From Sinanaerobacter chloroacetimidivorans (GTDB taxonomy: Bacteria > Bacillota > Clostridia > Peptostreptococcales > Anaerovoracaceae): DNA of 64,000 nt. This document shows positions 1-8,214 of the stretch, piece after piece. The translations under genes and the position numbers were made by a program. The notes under the pieces were generated by a model. That model made no database searches, was not told the DNA's origin, and saw nothing but the letters and a program-made list of their open reading frames with translations. Numbering within the stretch: position 1 is the first letter of the stretch; each line of letters opens with the position of its first letter. The stretch lies in assembly GCF_018128545.1 (NCBI RefSeq), contig NZ_JAGSND010000011.1, forward strand, positions 91,800 to 155,799, written 5' to 3'.

Positions 1-17
1 AGCAAATCCTGTGCCAA
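1..17 (-). promoter_or_regulatory. sigma-54 (-24/-12) promoter reading out of the window
   Basis: Read on the minus strand, positions 17 to 1 give TTGGCACAGGATTTGCT. This fits the sigma-54 consensus TGGCAC-N5-TTGCW, with exactly 10 bases between the GG (15-14) and the GC (3-2). It would drive a gene to the left of position 1, divergent from the sigma-54 activator at 362. The target gene is outside the window. Confidence 0.75.
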
Positions 18-175
18 TTAAAAAAATTTCTCTTTTCCCATGAAAACATAGGAATTTTATAAGCGGTGAAATCGATGCTTAAATTACCAAAAGCTTGTTT
101 TTGCAAAGAAATTAACAATGTCAATCAGGGCCTTGAAAAGGAATAAGAAAAAACAATCTGAAACCAAAGACAGCC

Positions 176-253
176 TGTGCCACAATTGTGCCAAGGTGTG
201 ACATTTCGTGCCAGCCGTGTGACATATTTGCGCCAGTTTTCAAAAATGGCACA
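176..253. promoter_or_regulatory. Cluster of TGTGCCA/TGTGACA repeats (probable activator sites)
   Basis: TGTGCCA-like heptamers occur at 176-182, 187-193, 207-213 (CGTGCCA), 229-235 (TGCGCCA) and inverted at 247-253. TGTGACA occurs at 197-203 and 218-224, so a composite of about 21 bp is repeated. The cluster lies 160-240 bp upstream of the sigma-54 promoter at the left edge, a normal distance for upstream activating sequences. The likely binder is the activator encoded at 362-2389; this is inference from position. Confidence 0.55.
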
Positions 254-262
254 GCTTTTCTC

Positions 263-291
263 TTGTTACTTTCTTTTCAATATGCTATGAT
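263..291 (+). promoter_or_regulatory. Sigma-A promoter of the sigma-54 activator gene
   Basis: TTGTTA (263-268), a 17-base spacer and TATGAT (286-291), followed by the gene start at 362. The inverted TGTGCCA copy at 247-253 lies just upstream of the -35 box, so the activator may also control its own expression. Confidence 0.6.
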
Positions 292-361
292 TCATCTAAT
301 ACACAATGTTTTTGCCAAAATTCGACAAACATTTAACGTTTATGGAGGAGGGGATTCCTGG

Positions 362-2389
362 ATGAATTTTTCGGATGATTATCAGAAGAAGCTTGCAATT
401 CTTTGGGAAAAGTACATTGAAGAGAGTGAACCTATGCCGGAGAAAAGTCATGAGGTTCGCCCTATTATATATGAGTCATGGAAACGCGCCAAAGCGCACA
501 ACATCTCTCCCCTGGAGGTCAAGGATGCCAAATTGAGTGAAGAAGAGCTCAACAAGGCACTGGTTCATAAAGAAAATCTCATCTCCGTAGCCCATTCCTA
601 TATTTTGAACCTGTATTCCTTCGTTAAAGGAAGCAACTTTATTATTGCCCTTACGGATGAACGTGGTTACGTCATCGATCTGGTAGGTCAGGATGCCATG
701 ATTCAGGCCCGTGCGAAGAAAAGCGGGCTTACTATTGGCTGCAATCGGAGCGAGCAGTACGCAGGCACCAACGGTATCGGTACCTGCCTATATACCGGCC
801 ATCCCATTCAAATCTGGGGCTATGAACACTATATCAAACCGCACCACAACTATGTCTGTACCGCAGCTCCCATTAAAAATCAGTATGGCACCATCATCGG
901 CTGCCTTGACATCGTCGGGCCGATGGAGGCCATCAGCATGCATACTCTTGCCATGGTCTGCGCAGCTGTGGACGGAATCGAAAAAGAAATGAAAATGAGG
1001 CAGGCTTACGAAAAAATCTTCGTGATGAACAGTCAGCTTGTCAGCACCATCCAATCCATTTCCTCCGGAATCCTGATGGTTGACAACATGGGGATTATCA
1101 CCCATCATAATCATAGGGCGTCCAATATCTTAAAACTCCCTTTTGACCATCTTTCCTATAAAAATATAGCCGATATTGTTGATATCAAATCCGGCACTTT
1201 AAATCCGCTGGAGATTACAAAGAATATAAATAACAAAGAAGTCACCATAACGAATGTTTACGGCATTCGATTGAATCTGTCCCTGTCCGCTTCTATCATA
1301 TACAATGATGCTCATGAAAAAATCAGCACGGTTTTCATCATAGACGAGCTTCAGCGGATTCATAAAATGATTACCAAAATGAGCGGTTTTACCGCCAAAT
1401 ATACCTTTGAATCCATCGTGGGAACATCATCAGGGATCAACAAGCTAAAGGCTTTGGGCCTTGTTGCAGCGCAAAGCGATTCCAACGTTTTGATACTTGG
1501 CGAGAGCGGAACGGGAAAAGAGCTCCTCGCTCAATCCATACATAATGCCAGCAGCCGCTGCAACGGACCTTTTATCGCCATCAATTGCGGTTCACTCCCC
1601 AAGGGGTTGATCGAAAGCGAGCTCTTTGGCTATGAGGGCGGTGCTTTTACTGGCGCCAACAAAGACGGCTACCCCGGAAAATTTGAGTTGGCACAAGGCG
1701 GAACGCTGTTTCTTGATGAAATCGGAGATATGCCGCTGGAAATGCAGGCTTCCCTTTTGCGTGTTATTCAAACCAGAGAAATCGTAAGAATCGGAGGAAA
1801 AACCTCAAAACCGATCGATGTCCGCATTATGGCGGCTACCAATGTAAATCTGCTGGAATCGGTAAAAAACAAGGGGTTCCGCAGCGACCTGTATTACCGT
1901 TTAAACGTGCTTTCCTTCGTGGTTCCGCCTCTAAGGGAGCGAAGAGAAGACATTCCCATCCTGGCTGATTTCTTTATCAGAAGTTATAACCGTTCCATGG
2001 GGAAATCCAATCAGGGGCTGGCTCCCGAAGCGCAGGAACTGATGCTGTCATACGACTGGCCGGGTAATGTAAGAGAATTGGAAAACGTCATTGAACGTGC
2101 GATGAATCTCACCCAGGAAGCTTTCATTACCGAGTCGGAGCTGACTCATGAAATCCTTTTGCACAATAACGTAACGGTATTGAAACCTCAGGTACAGAAG
2201 GAAAAAGCGATGCCGAGCCCATCCAAGCTGCTCCCTAAGACCCGTGAATACGATATGATTATTGATGCACTGGAAAGAGAAGACGGAAATATCAATAAAG
2301 CGTCCACCCTGCTTGGAATCCCAAAGCGAACACTCTATCGAAAGATCAGCAAATATCAGATCGATTTAAGCCAATACCGGGTTTGGTAA
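362..2389 (+). CDS. Sigma-54-dependent transcriptional activator (AcoR-like)
   Basis: Bacterial enhancer-binding protein that remodels RNA polymerase with sigma-54. From the ATG at 362 it is 675 aa. An N-terminal GAF-like sensor region (about 80-200) is followed by a PAS-like region (about 220-320). The AAA+ domain has Walker A GESGTGKE near residue 380, an intact GAFTGA loop near 428 that contacts sigma-54, and Walker B TLFLDEIGD. A Fis-type helix-turn-helix (NINKASTLLGIPKRTLYRKI) closes the protein. The frame is open back to 188, but that part only translates DNA repeats; the ATG at 362 has a GGAGGAGGGG ribosome site. The layout resembles AcoR/DhaR activators, which sense small metabolites. 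Its target is probably the divergent sigma-54 promoter at 1-17. Nearby lipoate ligase would suit a lipoylated dehydrogenase to the left, but that is a guess. Confidence 0.93.
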   Translation: MNFSDDYQKKLAILWEKYIEESEPMPEKSHEVRPIIYESWKRAKAHNISPLEVKDAKLSEEELNKALVHKENLISVAHSYILNLYSFVKGSNFIIALTDERGYVIDLVGQDAMIQARAKKSGLTIGCNRSEQYAGTNGIGTCLYTGHPIQIWGYEHYIKPHHNYVCTAAPIKNQYGTIIGCLDIVGPMEAISMHTLAMVCAAVDGIEKEMKMRQAYEKIFVMNSQLVSTIQSISSGILMVDNMGIITHHNHRASNILKLPFDHLSYKNIADIVDIKSGTLNPLEITKNINNKEVTITNVYGIRLNLSLSASIIYNDAHEKISTVFIIDELQRIHKMITKMSGFTAKYTFESIVGTSSGINKLKALGLVAAQSDSNVLILGESGTGKELLAQSIHNASSRCNGPFIAINCGSLPKGLIESELFGYEGGAFTGANKDGYPGKFELAQGGTLFLDEIGDMPLEMQASLLRVIQTREIVRIGGKTSKPIDVRIMAATNVNLLESVKNKGFRSDLYYRLNVLSFVVPPLRERREDIPILADFFIRSYNRSMGKSNQGLAPEAQELMLSYDWPGNVRELENVIERAMNLTQEAFITESELTHEILLHNNVTVLKPQVQKEKAMPSPSKLLPKTREYDMIIDALEREDGNINKASTLLGIPKRTLYRKISKYQIDLSQYRVW

Positions 2390-2408
2390 TCAGGGCTTAC
2401 CGAACAAT

Positions 2409-2436
2409 TTGACAAACATCAGACTGGTAATATCTT
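2409..2436 (+). promoter_or_regulatory. Probable sigma-A promoter for the gutM-like/lplA/AEC unit
   Basis: TTGACA (2409-2414), a 16-base spacer and TATCTT (2431-2436), 150 bp before the GutM-like gene. The -35 box is perfect and the -10 box moderate. An AT-rich stretch follows and no operator was recognised. Confidence 0.45.
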
Positions 2437-2584
2437 ACGGTATAGATTTTGCATATATAAATATAGTAATTTGAATTGAGTAACTTTATAGGCCACCCTA
2501 TCGGGCTGCAGATGAAGTGCAAAAGTACTGGCAGGCGATATCAGATAGGATGCGCGTAATATGGAAAGGAAGGTCGAATCATTC

Positions 2585-2965
2585 ATGTTTTGGGATATTA
2601 TCATTGTTGCAGGTGTCTTCTGGATTATCATGAGTTTTTTCAGCTATATGCAGAATGTACAAATCAGAAATATTTATAAAGTATTGGAAGGTTCCTCCGG
2701 CAAAATCTACTTCGGACGTGATGCCGGAATATTCCGAACAAAATACCTTACCTTTGCCGCAGTGAACGAAAACGGGAAAGTGTTGGATGCCAGAAAGTTA
2801 AAAGCCAGCAGAATCGTCACCTTTGCAAGAACCTCCCCCTTTCCGGAGCTCATCGGCAAGGACTTGAAAGCACTCCGGACCGACGAGATTACCGAAGACA
2901 AAAATATTGCCATGTCTCTTGAAAACTTAGTCAAAAACTATAGGAAGTATAACAAAGTGAAATAG
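2585..2965 (+). CDS. GutM-like (glucitol operon activator family) membrane-anchored protein
   Basis: A 126-aa protein with one N-terminal membrane segment (FWDIIIVAGVFWIIMSFF) and a short soluble domain. The domain carries the pattern I-Y-F-G-R-D-A-G-I-F-R and, later, LDARKLKASRIVTFAR, which resembles GutM, described as an auxiliary activator of the glucitol operon in enterobacteria. Family assignment is by pattern recall, not search. An upstream in-frame ATG at 2561 overlaps the purine-rich GGAAAGGAAGG that more likely serves as ribosome site, so 2585 is preferred; it also places the membrane segment at the N-terminus, as in the family. It sits 10 bp before lplA and is probably co-transcribed with it. 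No gut genes are visible here, so its regulatory target is unknown. Confidence 0.6.
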   Translation: MFWDIIIVAGVFWIIMSFFSYMQNVQIRNIYKVLEGSSGKIYFGRDAGIFRTKYLTFAAVNENGKVLDARKLKASRIVTFARTSPFPELIGKDLKALRTDEITEDKNIAMSLENLVKNYRKYNKVK

Positions 2966-2975
2966 GAGAAAAATT

Positions 2976-3983
2976 ATGAAATGTATGATCAGTCCCTTTG
3001 ACAGCTGCTACAGGAATATCGGAAGTGAAGAATATTTTCTGTCTCACTTTGATGATGATATATTTTATCTGTATATCAATTCCCCCTGCATCGTAGTAGG
3101 GAAACATCAGAATACCTATTCCGAAATCAATCAGGATTACGTTCGGGAGAATGGTATCGATGTAGTCCGCAGAATGTCCGGAGGCGGCGCAGTGTATCAT
3201 GATCACGGTAACCTGAATTACGGATTCATTACGAAAAATAAAGGCAAAGATATCAACGACGTTTTTCAGGAATTTACCCGCCCCATATTGAAGGTCCTGA
3301 ATCAGTTAGGTGTGGAAGCCTGTTTTTCCGGCAGAAATGATTTGACTCTGGATGGCAAGAAATTTTCCGGAAATGCCCAGTATCATACAAAGGACAAGGT
3401 TCTGATACACGGGACACTGCTGTTTTCTTCGGATCTGGAGAAGGTGTCGAAGTCTTTGAATGCGGATCCGAGAAAATTCCAGGATAAAAGCGTGAAGTCG
3501 GTAAAGAGCAGAGTAACCAACATCCTTCCTTATCTGCCTTCTCCCATTACTATAGAGGAGTTTTCCGCCACCATTATTCAGGAGGTTCTTTCTCTGTTCC
3601 CCGGGGCTTCCCTCTATGAACTGACAGAGCAAGACAAGGAAGCCATTGGCAGCCTTGCCGATACCAAATATGCTGCCTGGGAATGGGTCTACGGCAGCTC
3701 GCCCAAGTTTACCTACCAGCATACACTGAAATATGATCTTGGGCTTCTGGATATCGGTCTAAATGTCGAATCCGGCATCATAAAAGAGATCTCAATCTAT
3801 GGTGACTTCTTCGGGACAAAGGATGCAGATGACCTGCTGATGCTGATCAGGGGGCTGCCCTATGATAAGGAGGTTGTCCGGCAAGCCCTGGCTAAGGTTC
3901 ACTTGGAGGATTATATTTTCGGGCTATCCGGCGAAATGTTTATAGATTGCTTATTTACAAATACTTTAGAGGAAACTTTGTGA
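2976..3983 (+). CDS. lplA: Lipoate-protein ligase A
   Basis: Attaches free lipoate, through lipoyl-AMP, to the lysine of lipoyl domains (E2 or GcvH proteins) in the cytoplasm. The 335-aa length fits the two-domain form with a C-terminal accessory domain. The diagnostic RRMSGGGAVYHDHGNLNYGF lies near residues 69-88. The K-F-S-G-N-A-Q motif holding the catalytic lysine and HGTLLFSSDL follow. The start has a good AGGAGA site and sits 10 bp after the GutM-like gene. The only lipoyl-related gene in the window; its protein substrates must be encoded elsewhere. Confidence 0.93.
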   Translation: MKCMISPFDSCYRNIGSEEYFLSHFDDDIFYLYINSPCIVVGKHQNTYSEINQDYVRENGIDVVRRMSGGGAVYHDHGNLNYGFITKNKGKDINDVFQEFTRPILKVLNQLGVEACFSGRNDLTLDGKKFSGNAQYHTKDKVLIHGTLLFSSDLEKVSKSLNADPRKFQDKSVKSVKSRVTNILPYLPSPITIEEFSATIIQEVLSLFPGASLYELTEQDKEAIGSLADTKYAAWEWVYGSSPKFTYQHTLKYDLGLLDIGLNVESGIIKEISIYGDFFGTKDADDLLMLIRGLPYDKEVVRQALAKVHLEDYIFGLSGEMFIDCLFTNTLEETL

Positions 3984-3992
3984 GGTATTGAC

Positions 3993-4913
3993 TTGATTAA
4001 CGGGATTATTAGCGTAATTGTCATTTTTTTAATATTTTCCGTAGGATTTACTTTTGCCTGCCGAAAGCTTTGGCCCCAAAATACGACGTCGGTACTTTCC
4101 GTCATCGTCGTAAAAATCGCAGCACCAGCCTTAGCCGTAATCAGCATCTCAGATCGATTTACCCAGGAGCTGCTCAGAGATTCCGGCTTTCATCTGCTGA
4201 TTCTGCTGCTTTATACGGTACTTTTATTTGGGACGGGAAAGCTGTTTTCCAAAGGGCTGCATCTTTCCGGCGGCAAGAAGAGCGTATTTGAAGTGACCTT
4301 CACCTTTTCAAATACCATATTTATCGGTCTGCCCATCAATGAAATCGTATTCGGTCATGATGGTCTTCCCTACCTTTTTACTTTTTATTTAATTACCTTA
4401 ACCGGTTTTTGGAGCTTGGGTGCCTATGAGCTTGCAAAGGCTTCCCCCGGCCAGCCAAAAGGATTTTCCTTTAAGAAAATCCTCAGTCCAGGTCTAATCG
4501 GCGTTATCATCGGCTGTCTTCTGGTAGAATTTGAGCTGGCAATTCCCATGGCCCTTGATTCAGCGCTGCGATATCTGGGAGCTTTGTGCGTTCCGTTGTC
4601 CCTGCTGGTTATCGGTGCGAATCTTGTGGTCTTTGCAAAGGGCATACCCCGAATTTACAAGGATGAATTTATTATTTTGGCAGGAAAATTTATCATCAGT
4701 CCGTTATATATGTTCGTGCTTCTGCAGCTTTTCCATGTGGAAGGATTGGCGTTCCGGGTATTTATGCTGACGGCTACCATGCCTTGCCATATGCAGACTT
4801 CCATTCTCGCCGAATTTTATGAAGTCGAAGGCGAGTATGCTTCTAAGCTGGTTAGTATCAGTACGCTGGTTTCTCTGGTCACCATTCCGATCTTTGCTTC
4901 CCTGCTGGCATGA
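3993..4913 (+). CDS. AEC family transporter (auxin efflux carrier-like)
   Basis: Integral membrane protein of 306 aa with about ten hydrophobic segments, as expected for the AEC/BART superfamily. In bacteria these move dicarboxylates such as malate or other small organic acids. Recognisable parts are NTIFIGLPINEIVFG near residue 110 and TATMPCHMQTSILAEFY near 265. The start is a TTG 9 bp after the lplA stop, with GAGG seven bases upstream, so translation is probably coupled to lplA. A bidirectional terminator follows. The substrate cannot be read from sequence; the unit with lplA suggests an organic acid. Confidence 0.82.
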   Translation: MINGIISVIVIFLIFSVGFTFACRKLWPQNTTSVLSVIVVKIAAPALAVISISDRFTQELLRDSGFHLLILLLYTVLLFGTGKLFSKGLHLSGGKKSVFEVTFTFSNTIFIGLPINEIVFGHDGLPYLFTFYLITLTGFWSLGAYELAKASPGQPKGFSFKKILSPGLIGVIIGCLLVEFELAIPMALDSALRYLGALCVPLSLLVIGANLVVFAKGIPRIYKDEFIILAGKFIISPLYMFVLLQLFHVEGLAFRVFMLTATMPCHMQTSILAEFYEVEGEYASKLVSISTLVSLVTIPIFASLLA

Positions 4914-4942
4914 TCGGCGATTTACCCTTTCGTATGGAAACA

Positions 4943-4984
4943 AAGAAAGAACTCTGCCCCATGACACCGGCAGAGTTCTCTCTT
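4943..4984. terminator. Bidirectional rho-independent terminator
   Basis: AGAACTCTGCC (4948-4958) pairs with GGCAGAGTTCT (4969-4979) over a 10-base loop; the stem extends outward with A-rich and T-rich flanks. It serves the plus-strand AEC gene and the minus-strand spoIIR, whose stop codon abuts it. Confidence 0.85.
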
Positions 4985-5715
4985 TACTTGTTTAAATCCT
5001 CCAATAGCTCAAGTGATTTAAATTTGAGCTTCAGAGTGGTTGGCTTTTCTCTTTCTTTTGTCAGCGGATCATATTTATGATCCAGCAGTATATCTTTATA
5101 CACTTCCCGAGCCTGTTCTGCCAGCTGCTCATTTTCCGGAGATTCTACTCCGATAAGGCAGAGCGGCGGAAATAAAACACACCACCAATTTTTTCCTTCT
5201 CCATTACCGATCGTTATGTTCAAGGCCTCATAATTGCCTGATGGGAAGATGATATCACCGTAGGTTTTCTGAGGGATCCATTTTACCCCCAGTTCTGCTT
5301 TTACAGAATAATCATATCCTTGATCTATTATGATTTCTTCTGCAGCCGCTTCTATTTCCTTCAAATGATCTCTGATGTACTTTCTGGAGGATTCCAAGTC
5401 CAAGCTTATGGTGCTTTCTGTTTGTTCTTCATTGCTCTTGGATACTACCACAGCACCTCCCGACTGATAATCCGCAAGATGCTGTGCCATGGTTTCCTGT
5501 ACAAGCTCATTGTTTATCTTGGCAAGAATTCCATCCCTGACGATTAATTTTAACTGTTGATCTTCTTCAGAATCGCTGTTTGCAATGACATGAAATCTGA
5601 TAAAGTCATCATTGCTCAGATTATTTTGGCTGCTATACACCGCCCATGTTGTATAAGCAAAAACGCACAATAGCACGAAAAACAAGATCCTGATCTGACG
5701 TTTTCTCAATCCCAT
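4984..5715 (-). CDS. spoIIR: Stage II sporulation protein R
   Basis: Forespore-made signal protein that crosses the intermembrane space and triggers SpoIIGA to process pro-sigma-E in the mother cell. The 243-aa protein has one N-terminal membrane or export segment (IRILFFVLLCVFAYTTWAVY) and the family signature FIRFHVIANSDSEEDQQLKL near residues 38-57, then LIVRDGIL. The central region contains IKWIPQKTYGD-like and FPSGNYEALNITIGNGEG blocks, and the conserved WWCVLFPPLC near residue 180. A strong GGGAGGG ribosome site precedes the ATG. A good sigma-F promoter lies upstream, matching the forespore role known from Bacillus subtilis. Confidence 0.95.
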   Translation of the reverse strand: MGLRKRQIRILFFVLLCVFAYTTWAVYSSQNNLSNDDFIRFHVIANSDSEEDQQLKLIVRDGILAKINNELVQETMAQHLADYQSGGAVVVSKSNEEQTESTISLDLESSRKYIRDHLKEIEAAAEEIIIDQGYDYSVKAELGVKWIPQKTYGDIIFPSGNYEALNITIGNGEGKNWWCVLFPPLCLIGVESPENEQLAEQAREVYKDILLDHKYDPLTKEREKPTTLKLKFKSLELLEDLNK

Positions 5716-5750
5716 TTAAAATCCCTCCCTTGAAAAAGATTTCGTATTCT

Positions 5751-5780
5751 AATCTTGCCCAAGGAGAGGGAATTTTATAC
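5751..5780 (-). promoter_or_regulatory. Sigma-F promoter of spoIIR
   Basis: On the minus strand: GTATA (5780-5776), a 16-base spacer, then GGCAAGATT (5759-5751). This fits the sigma-F consensus GYATA / GGNNANANT at every defined position. The -10 element is about 36 bp from the start codon. Confidence 0.75.
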
Positions 5781-5826
5781 ATTTGGGATATATTAGGCTT
5801 TTACAGCAATAGAAAAACCTTTATTT

Positions 5827-8097
5827 TTAATAATTTTTCGCTACGATTAACAATTTGGTTCCCTGTTTGATTTCCTTTGCTGAATCCAAATCATTAATTT
5901 TTTTAATTTCATCAATAGTGGTCCTATATTTCTTGGCAATCTTCCAGATGGTATCTCCTGCTCTTGTTATGTAAAGGATGATACCCGGATTCAATTGCGT
6001 ATTCTGAGGAGTTTCCAAAAAGTTAATATTTTTAACCAGTTGATGTTTTTCTTTTTGTGAAACTGCCGTATTTACCAATAACCCGGCATTGACTTCAATC
6101 TGCCTGTTATTGATCTTGTCGAACCAGAGCTCCTTCAGCATGATATCATTATTGGCGCTCATTTCCGAATTGATTCCCGGAATTTCCATGGAGCTCCTGA
6201 ACGGAATTTCCTGTTGGATACTGAACGGTGTTTTCTTTTCATCTGCCGAAATGCAAATCAGATGAATAGCCACATTGCCTTCCACAATGCTCTTCCCTTG
6301 CTCGATATAGGATGATTTTTCACTTACGCTGCCGGAAATGTAGGCTATTTTATCGACATTCCCATACCTTTCCGGTATATTTACAATTTCTCTGACCGAA
6401 AGCTCTGCAACTCCGCTGCCGCTGAGTGACATCAGGCCGATCTCATCGGTATCATACTGAATATCCTTCAGGTGGTGATAGACGTCAGTTACCACTTCCT
6501 TTTCTATATTTTTGTATAATTCTAAACCCGTATCAACATTCATGTTCAGTTCTATGATATTCTTTTTACCGTTACCATCCTCCTTTGCTGTTAAATTTAA
6601 TGAAGAAATGGTAAAGTTTACTCTGCTTCCTGCCGGATTCTGCCCTGCCGGATTATTATCACCATCCAGTCTGATAAATTGGGTAAACTCGGTTTTCCCT
6701 TGATAGAGAACCGGAGTCGCCGCTTCCACTTCAGCAGTATCCTCGTCGGATTTGATTGCCTCTCCGGCAGCATCCGCTCCCAAATACATTACGTTGCAAT
6801 ATACAGAAGCGTTAATAACAGCCTTTTCTTTCGTAATTTGCTTGTGATTCTCCACCACATTCACATCATATTTCAATATTTTCTGGATTTCAGGCATGGT
6901 ATCTTTCAGCGTCAGGTCTTCTTTTATCTCCGTGGCCTCCGTTTTTCGAAATGCAACATCTGTAAGGTTAATTGTCTCCTTCAGCATTTGTACTTCCTCA
7001 TCCCGGATCCCTTCAAAAATTTCAATATCCACATTGCTGTATTCACGCAGGGCTAGGGCAACTGTTGCTTTGACCTTAAACTTCCTCTCATTGATTACGG
7101 TATAATCAATAGATTCAATGGAAGGTGTCACAGTGAGATCGGAGAATGGCGCCGTTTTTACTTCCGTATCAATCTTAAACGGAATTCTTGATTCAATGGC
7201 TACCATCGGTTCGCCTTCTGCGATGGACTCCGGTATGTAAAGTGTTTGCAGAATGAGATCACCTGTCGTCTTAATGGACTCTGCCTCTACTTGCCCCGTA
7301 TGGATTTCTTTATCCGAAAGTTTGATTTTTCCATCCATGGACAGGATTCTGGCCAGATCCGGCTTCACATCCGGTACCAGGATGTCTTCTTCTATAAAAA
7401 TTCGTACCTGGGGCTTCTGTTTGATGTCCACAAGCTTCAGCTTGCTGCTCATTAACGCCCCTACCATCGGCATTAATTTGATTGGTTGTTTTTTGGGTAC
7501 GGGAACGGGCTGTGGAACAGGTGCCGCTACAGGAACAGCCACCGGCTCTTCGACAACACTGGGTGCTGCCACTTCCTTCAGATCCGGCTCTTCTTCTGTC
7601 AGATCTGCTGCGGTTTCCTCTGTATCCTCTGCGGGCTCTGATGCAGGTTCTGCTATCGTCTCCAAAACCAGCTCTTCTTCCATCTGTACTACCGGCTGCG
7701 CTTCCGGCTCTTCTGCGGGCTTCATCACTGGCTCCGCGACGACTGGCTGCACATCCGGCTCTTCTGCGGGTTTTGCCACCGGCTCCGCGGCAACTGGCTG
7801 CACTTCCGGCTCCTCTGCGGGCTTCGCCACAATTGGCTGAAATATTGGCTTTATAACCGGCGGCTGCACTGCCGGTTCCGGAATGGGCTGGACTACTGGC
7901 TGTACCTTTTCTTGTTCCTCTATAGCGAATTCCTTCTCTGCAGGTACATGGAACACTTTTTCATAGGCCGTAGCATCAAACGGTTCTACATTCCCTCCAG
8001 GCATATATTGTGAATTATATTCGTCTGCTTCCCTGGCAGGCTGCAATGCAAAGTCAGGAATGTCTTTAAATTGAAACGGGTCTTTTTCGTATGTCAT
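5827..8097 (-). CDS. sipL: SipL-like spore morphogenesis protein (SPOCS/DUF3794 repeats plus LysM)
   Basis: Mother-cell protein expected at the forespore surface. In Clostridioides difficile SipL binds SpoIVA through its C-terminal LysM domain and is needed for coat attachment. Here the C-terminus (about 705-756) is a LysM domain (YITRAGDTIWKIAKKYRTTI). At least three SPOCS/DUF3794-type regions lie between about 230 and 690; the first has FIEEDILVPDVKPDL. Unlike the roughly 500-aa SipL, this protein is 756 aa because of a 200-residue Pro/Glu/Val-rich N-terminus with tandem 17-residue repeats. The ATG at 8097 is eight bases from GAGGGGG; a GTG at 8100 is possible. A candidate sigma-E promoter precedes it. 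The gene name is by domain layout. Confidence 0.82.
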   Translation of the reverse strand: MTYEKDPFQFKDIPDFALQPAREADEYNSQYMPGGNVEPFDATAYEKVFHVPAEKEFAIEEQEKVQPVVQPIPEPAVQPPVIKPIFQPIVAKPAEEPEVQPVAAEPVAKPAEEPDVQPVVAEPVMKPAEEPEAQPVVQMEEELVLETIAEPASEPAEDTEETAADLTEEEPDLKEVAAPSVVEEPVAVPVAAPVPQPVPVPKKQPIKLMPMVGALMSSKLKLVDIKQKPQVRIFIEEDILVPDVKPDLARILSMDGKIKLSDKEIHTGQVEAESIKTTGDLILQTLYIPESIAEGEPMVAIESRIPFKIDTEVKTAPFSDLTVTPSIESIDYTVINERKFKVKATVALALREYSNVDIEIFEGIRDEEVQMLKETINLTDVAFRKTEATEIKEDLTLKDTMPEIQKILKYDVNVVENHKQITKEKAVINASVYCNVMYLGADAAGEAIKSDEDTAEVEAATPVLYQGKTEFTQFIRLDGDNNPAGQNPAGSRVNFTISSLNLTAKEDGNGKKNIIELNMNVDTGLELYKNIEKEVVTDVYHHLKDIQYDTDEIGLMSLSGSGVAELSVREIVNIPERYGNVDKIAYISGSVSEKSSYIEQGKSIVEGNVAIHLICISADEKKTPFSIQQEIPFRSSMEIPGINSEMSANNDIMLKELWFDKINNRQIEVNAGLLVNTAVSQKEKHQLVKNINFLETPQNTQLNPGIILYITRAGDTIWKIAKKYRTTIDEIKKINDLDSAKEIKQGTKLLIVAKNY
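7708..7830 (-). repeat. 51-bp tandem repeats in the N-terminal part of the SipL-like gene
   Basis: A 51-bp unit starting with CTCYTCTGCGGG recurs at 7708, 7759 and 7810 (plus-strand reading). It encodes a 17-residue unit of the form PAEEPxxQPVxAEPVxK, repeated a little over two times. Low-complexity and probably disordered; copy number may vary between strains. Confidence 0.8.
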
Positions 8098-8112
8098 CAC
8101 TATTTCCCCCTC

Positions 8113-8142
8113 TATATACGGTTAGTTGTTATAAGTGTATTC
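8113..8142 (-). promoter_or_regulatory. Candidate sigma-E promoter of the SipL-like gene
   Basis: On the minus strand GAATACAC (8142-8135), a 14-base spacer, then CGTATATA (8120-8113). It partly fits the sigma-E pattern (ATA in the -35, CATACANT in the -10, 14-15 bp spacer) but the -10 matches at only four positions. Proposed mainly because the gene should be mother-cell specific. Confidence 0.35.
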
Positions 8143-8214
8143 TCACGGAGGGCTTGTTATGACAAAATAAAAACCTCCTTTTCTACAAAACCTGTAAAAA
8201 AAGAGGTCTGGTTT

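Noticed and set aside
240..262. Plus-strand sigma-54 promoter from TGGCAC at 247
   Set aside because: The -12 part reads TTCT instead of TTGC at the required spacing. It fits better as an inverted half-site of the repeat cluster.
188..361. N-terminal extension of the sigma-54 activator
   Set aside because: The extra codons translate the TGTGCCA repeat array and promoter. A strong ribosome site sits in front of the ATG at 362.
7253..7840. 195-aa open frame antisense to sipL rich in Ser, Gly and Thr
   Set aside because: It mirrors the Pro/Glu-rich repeats of the true gene; no ribosome site.
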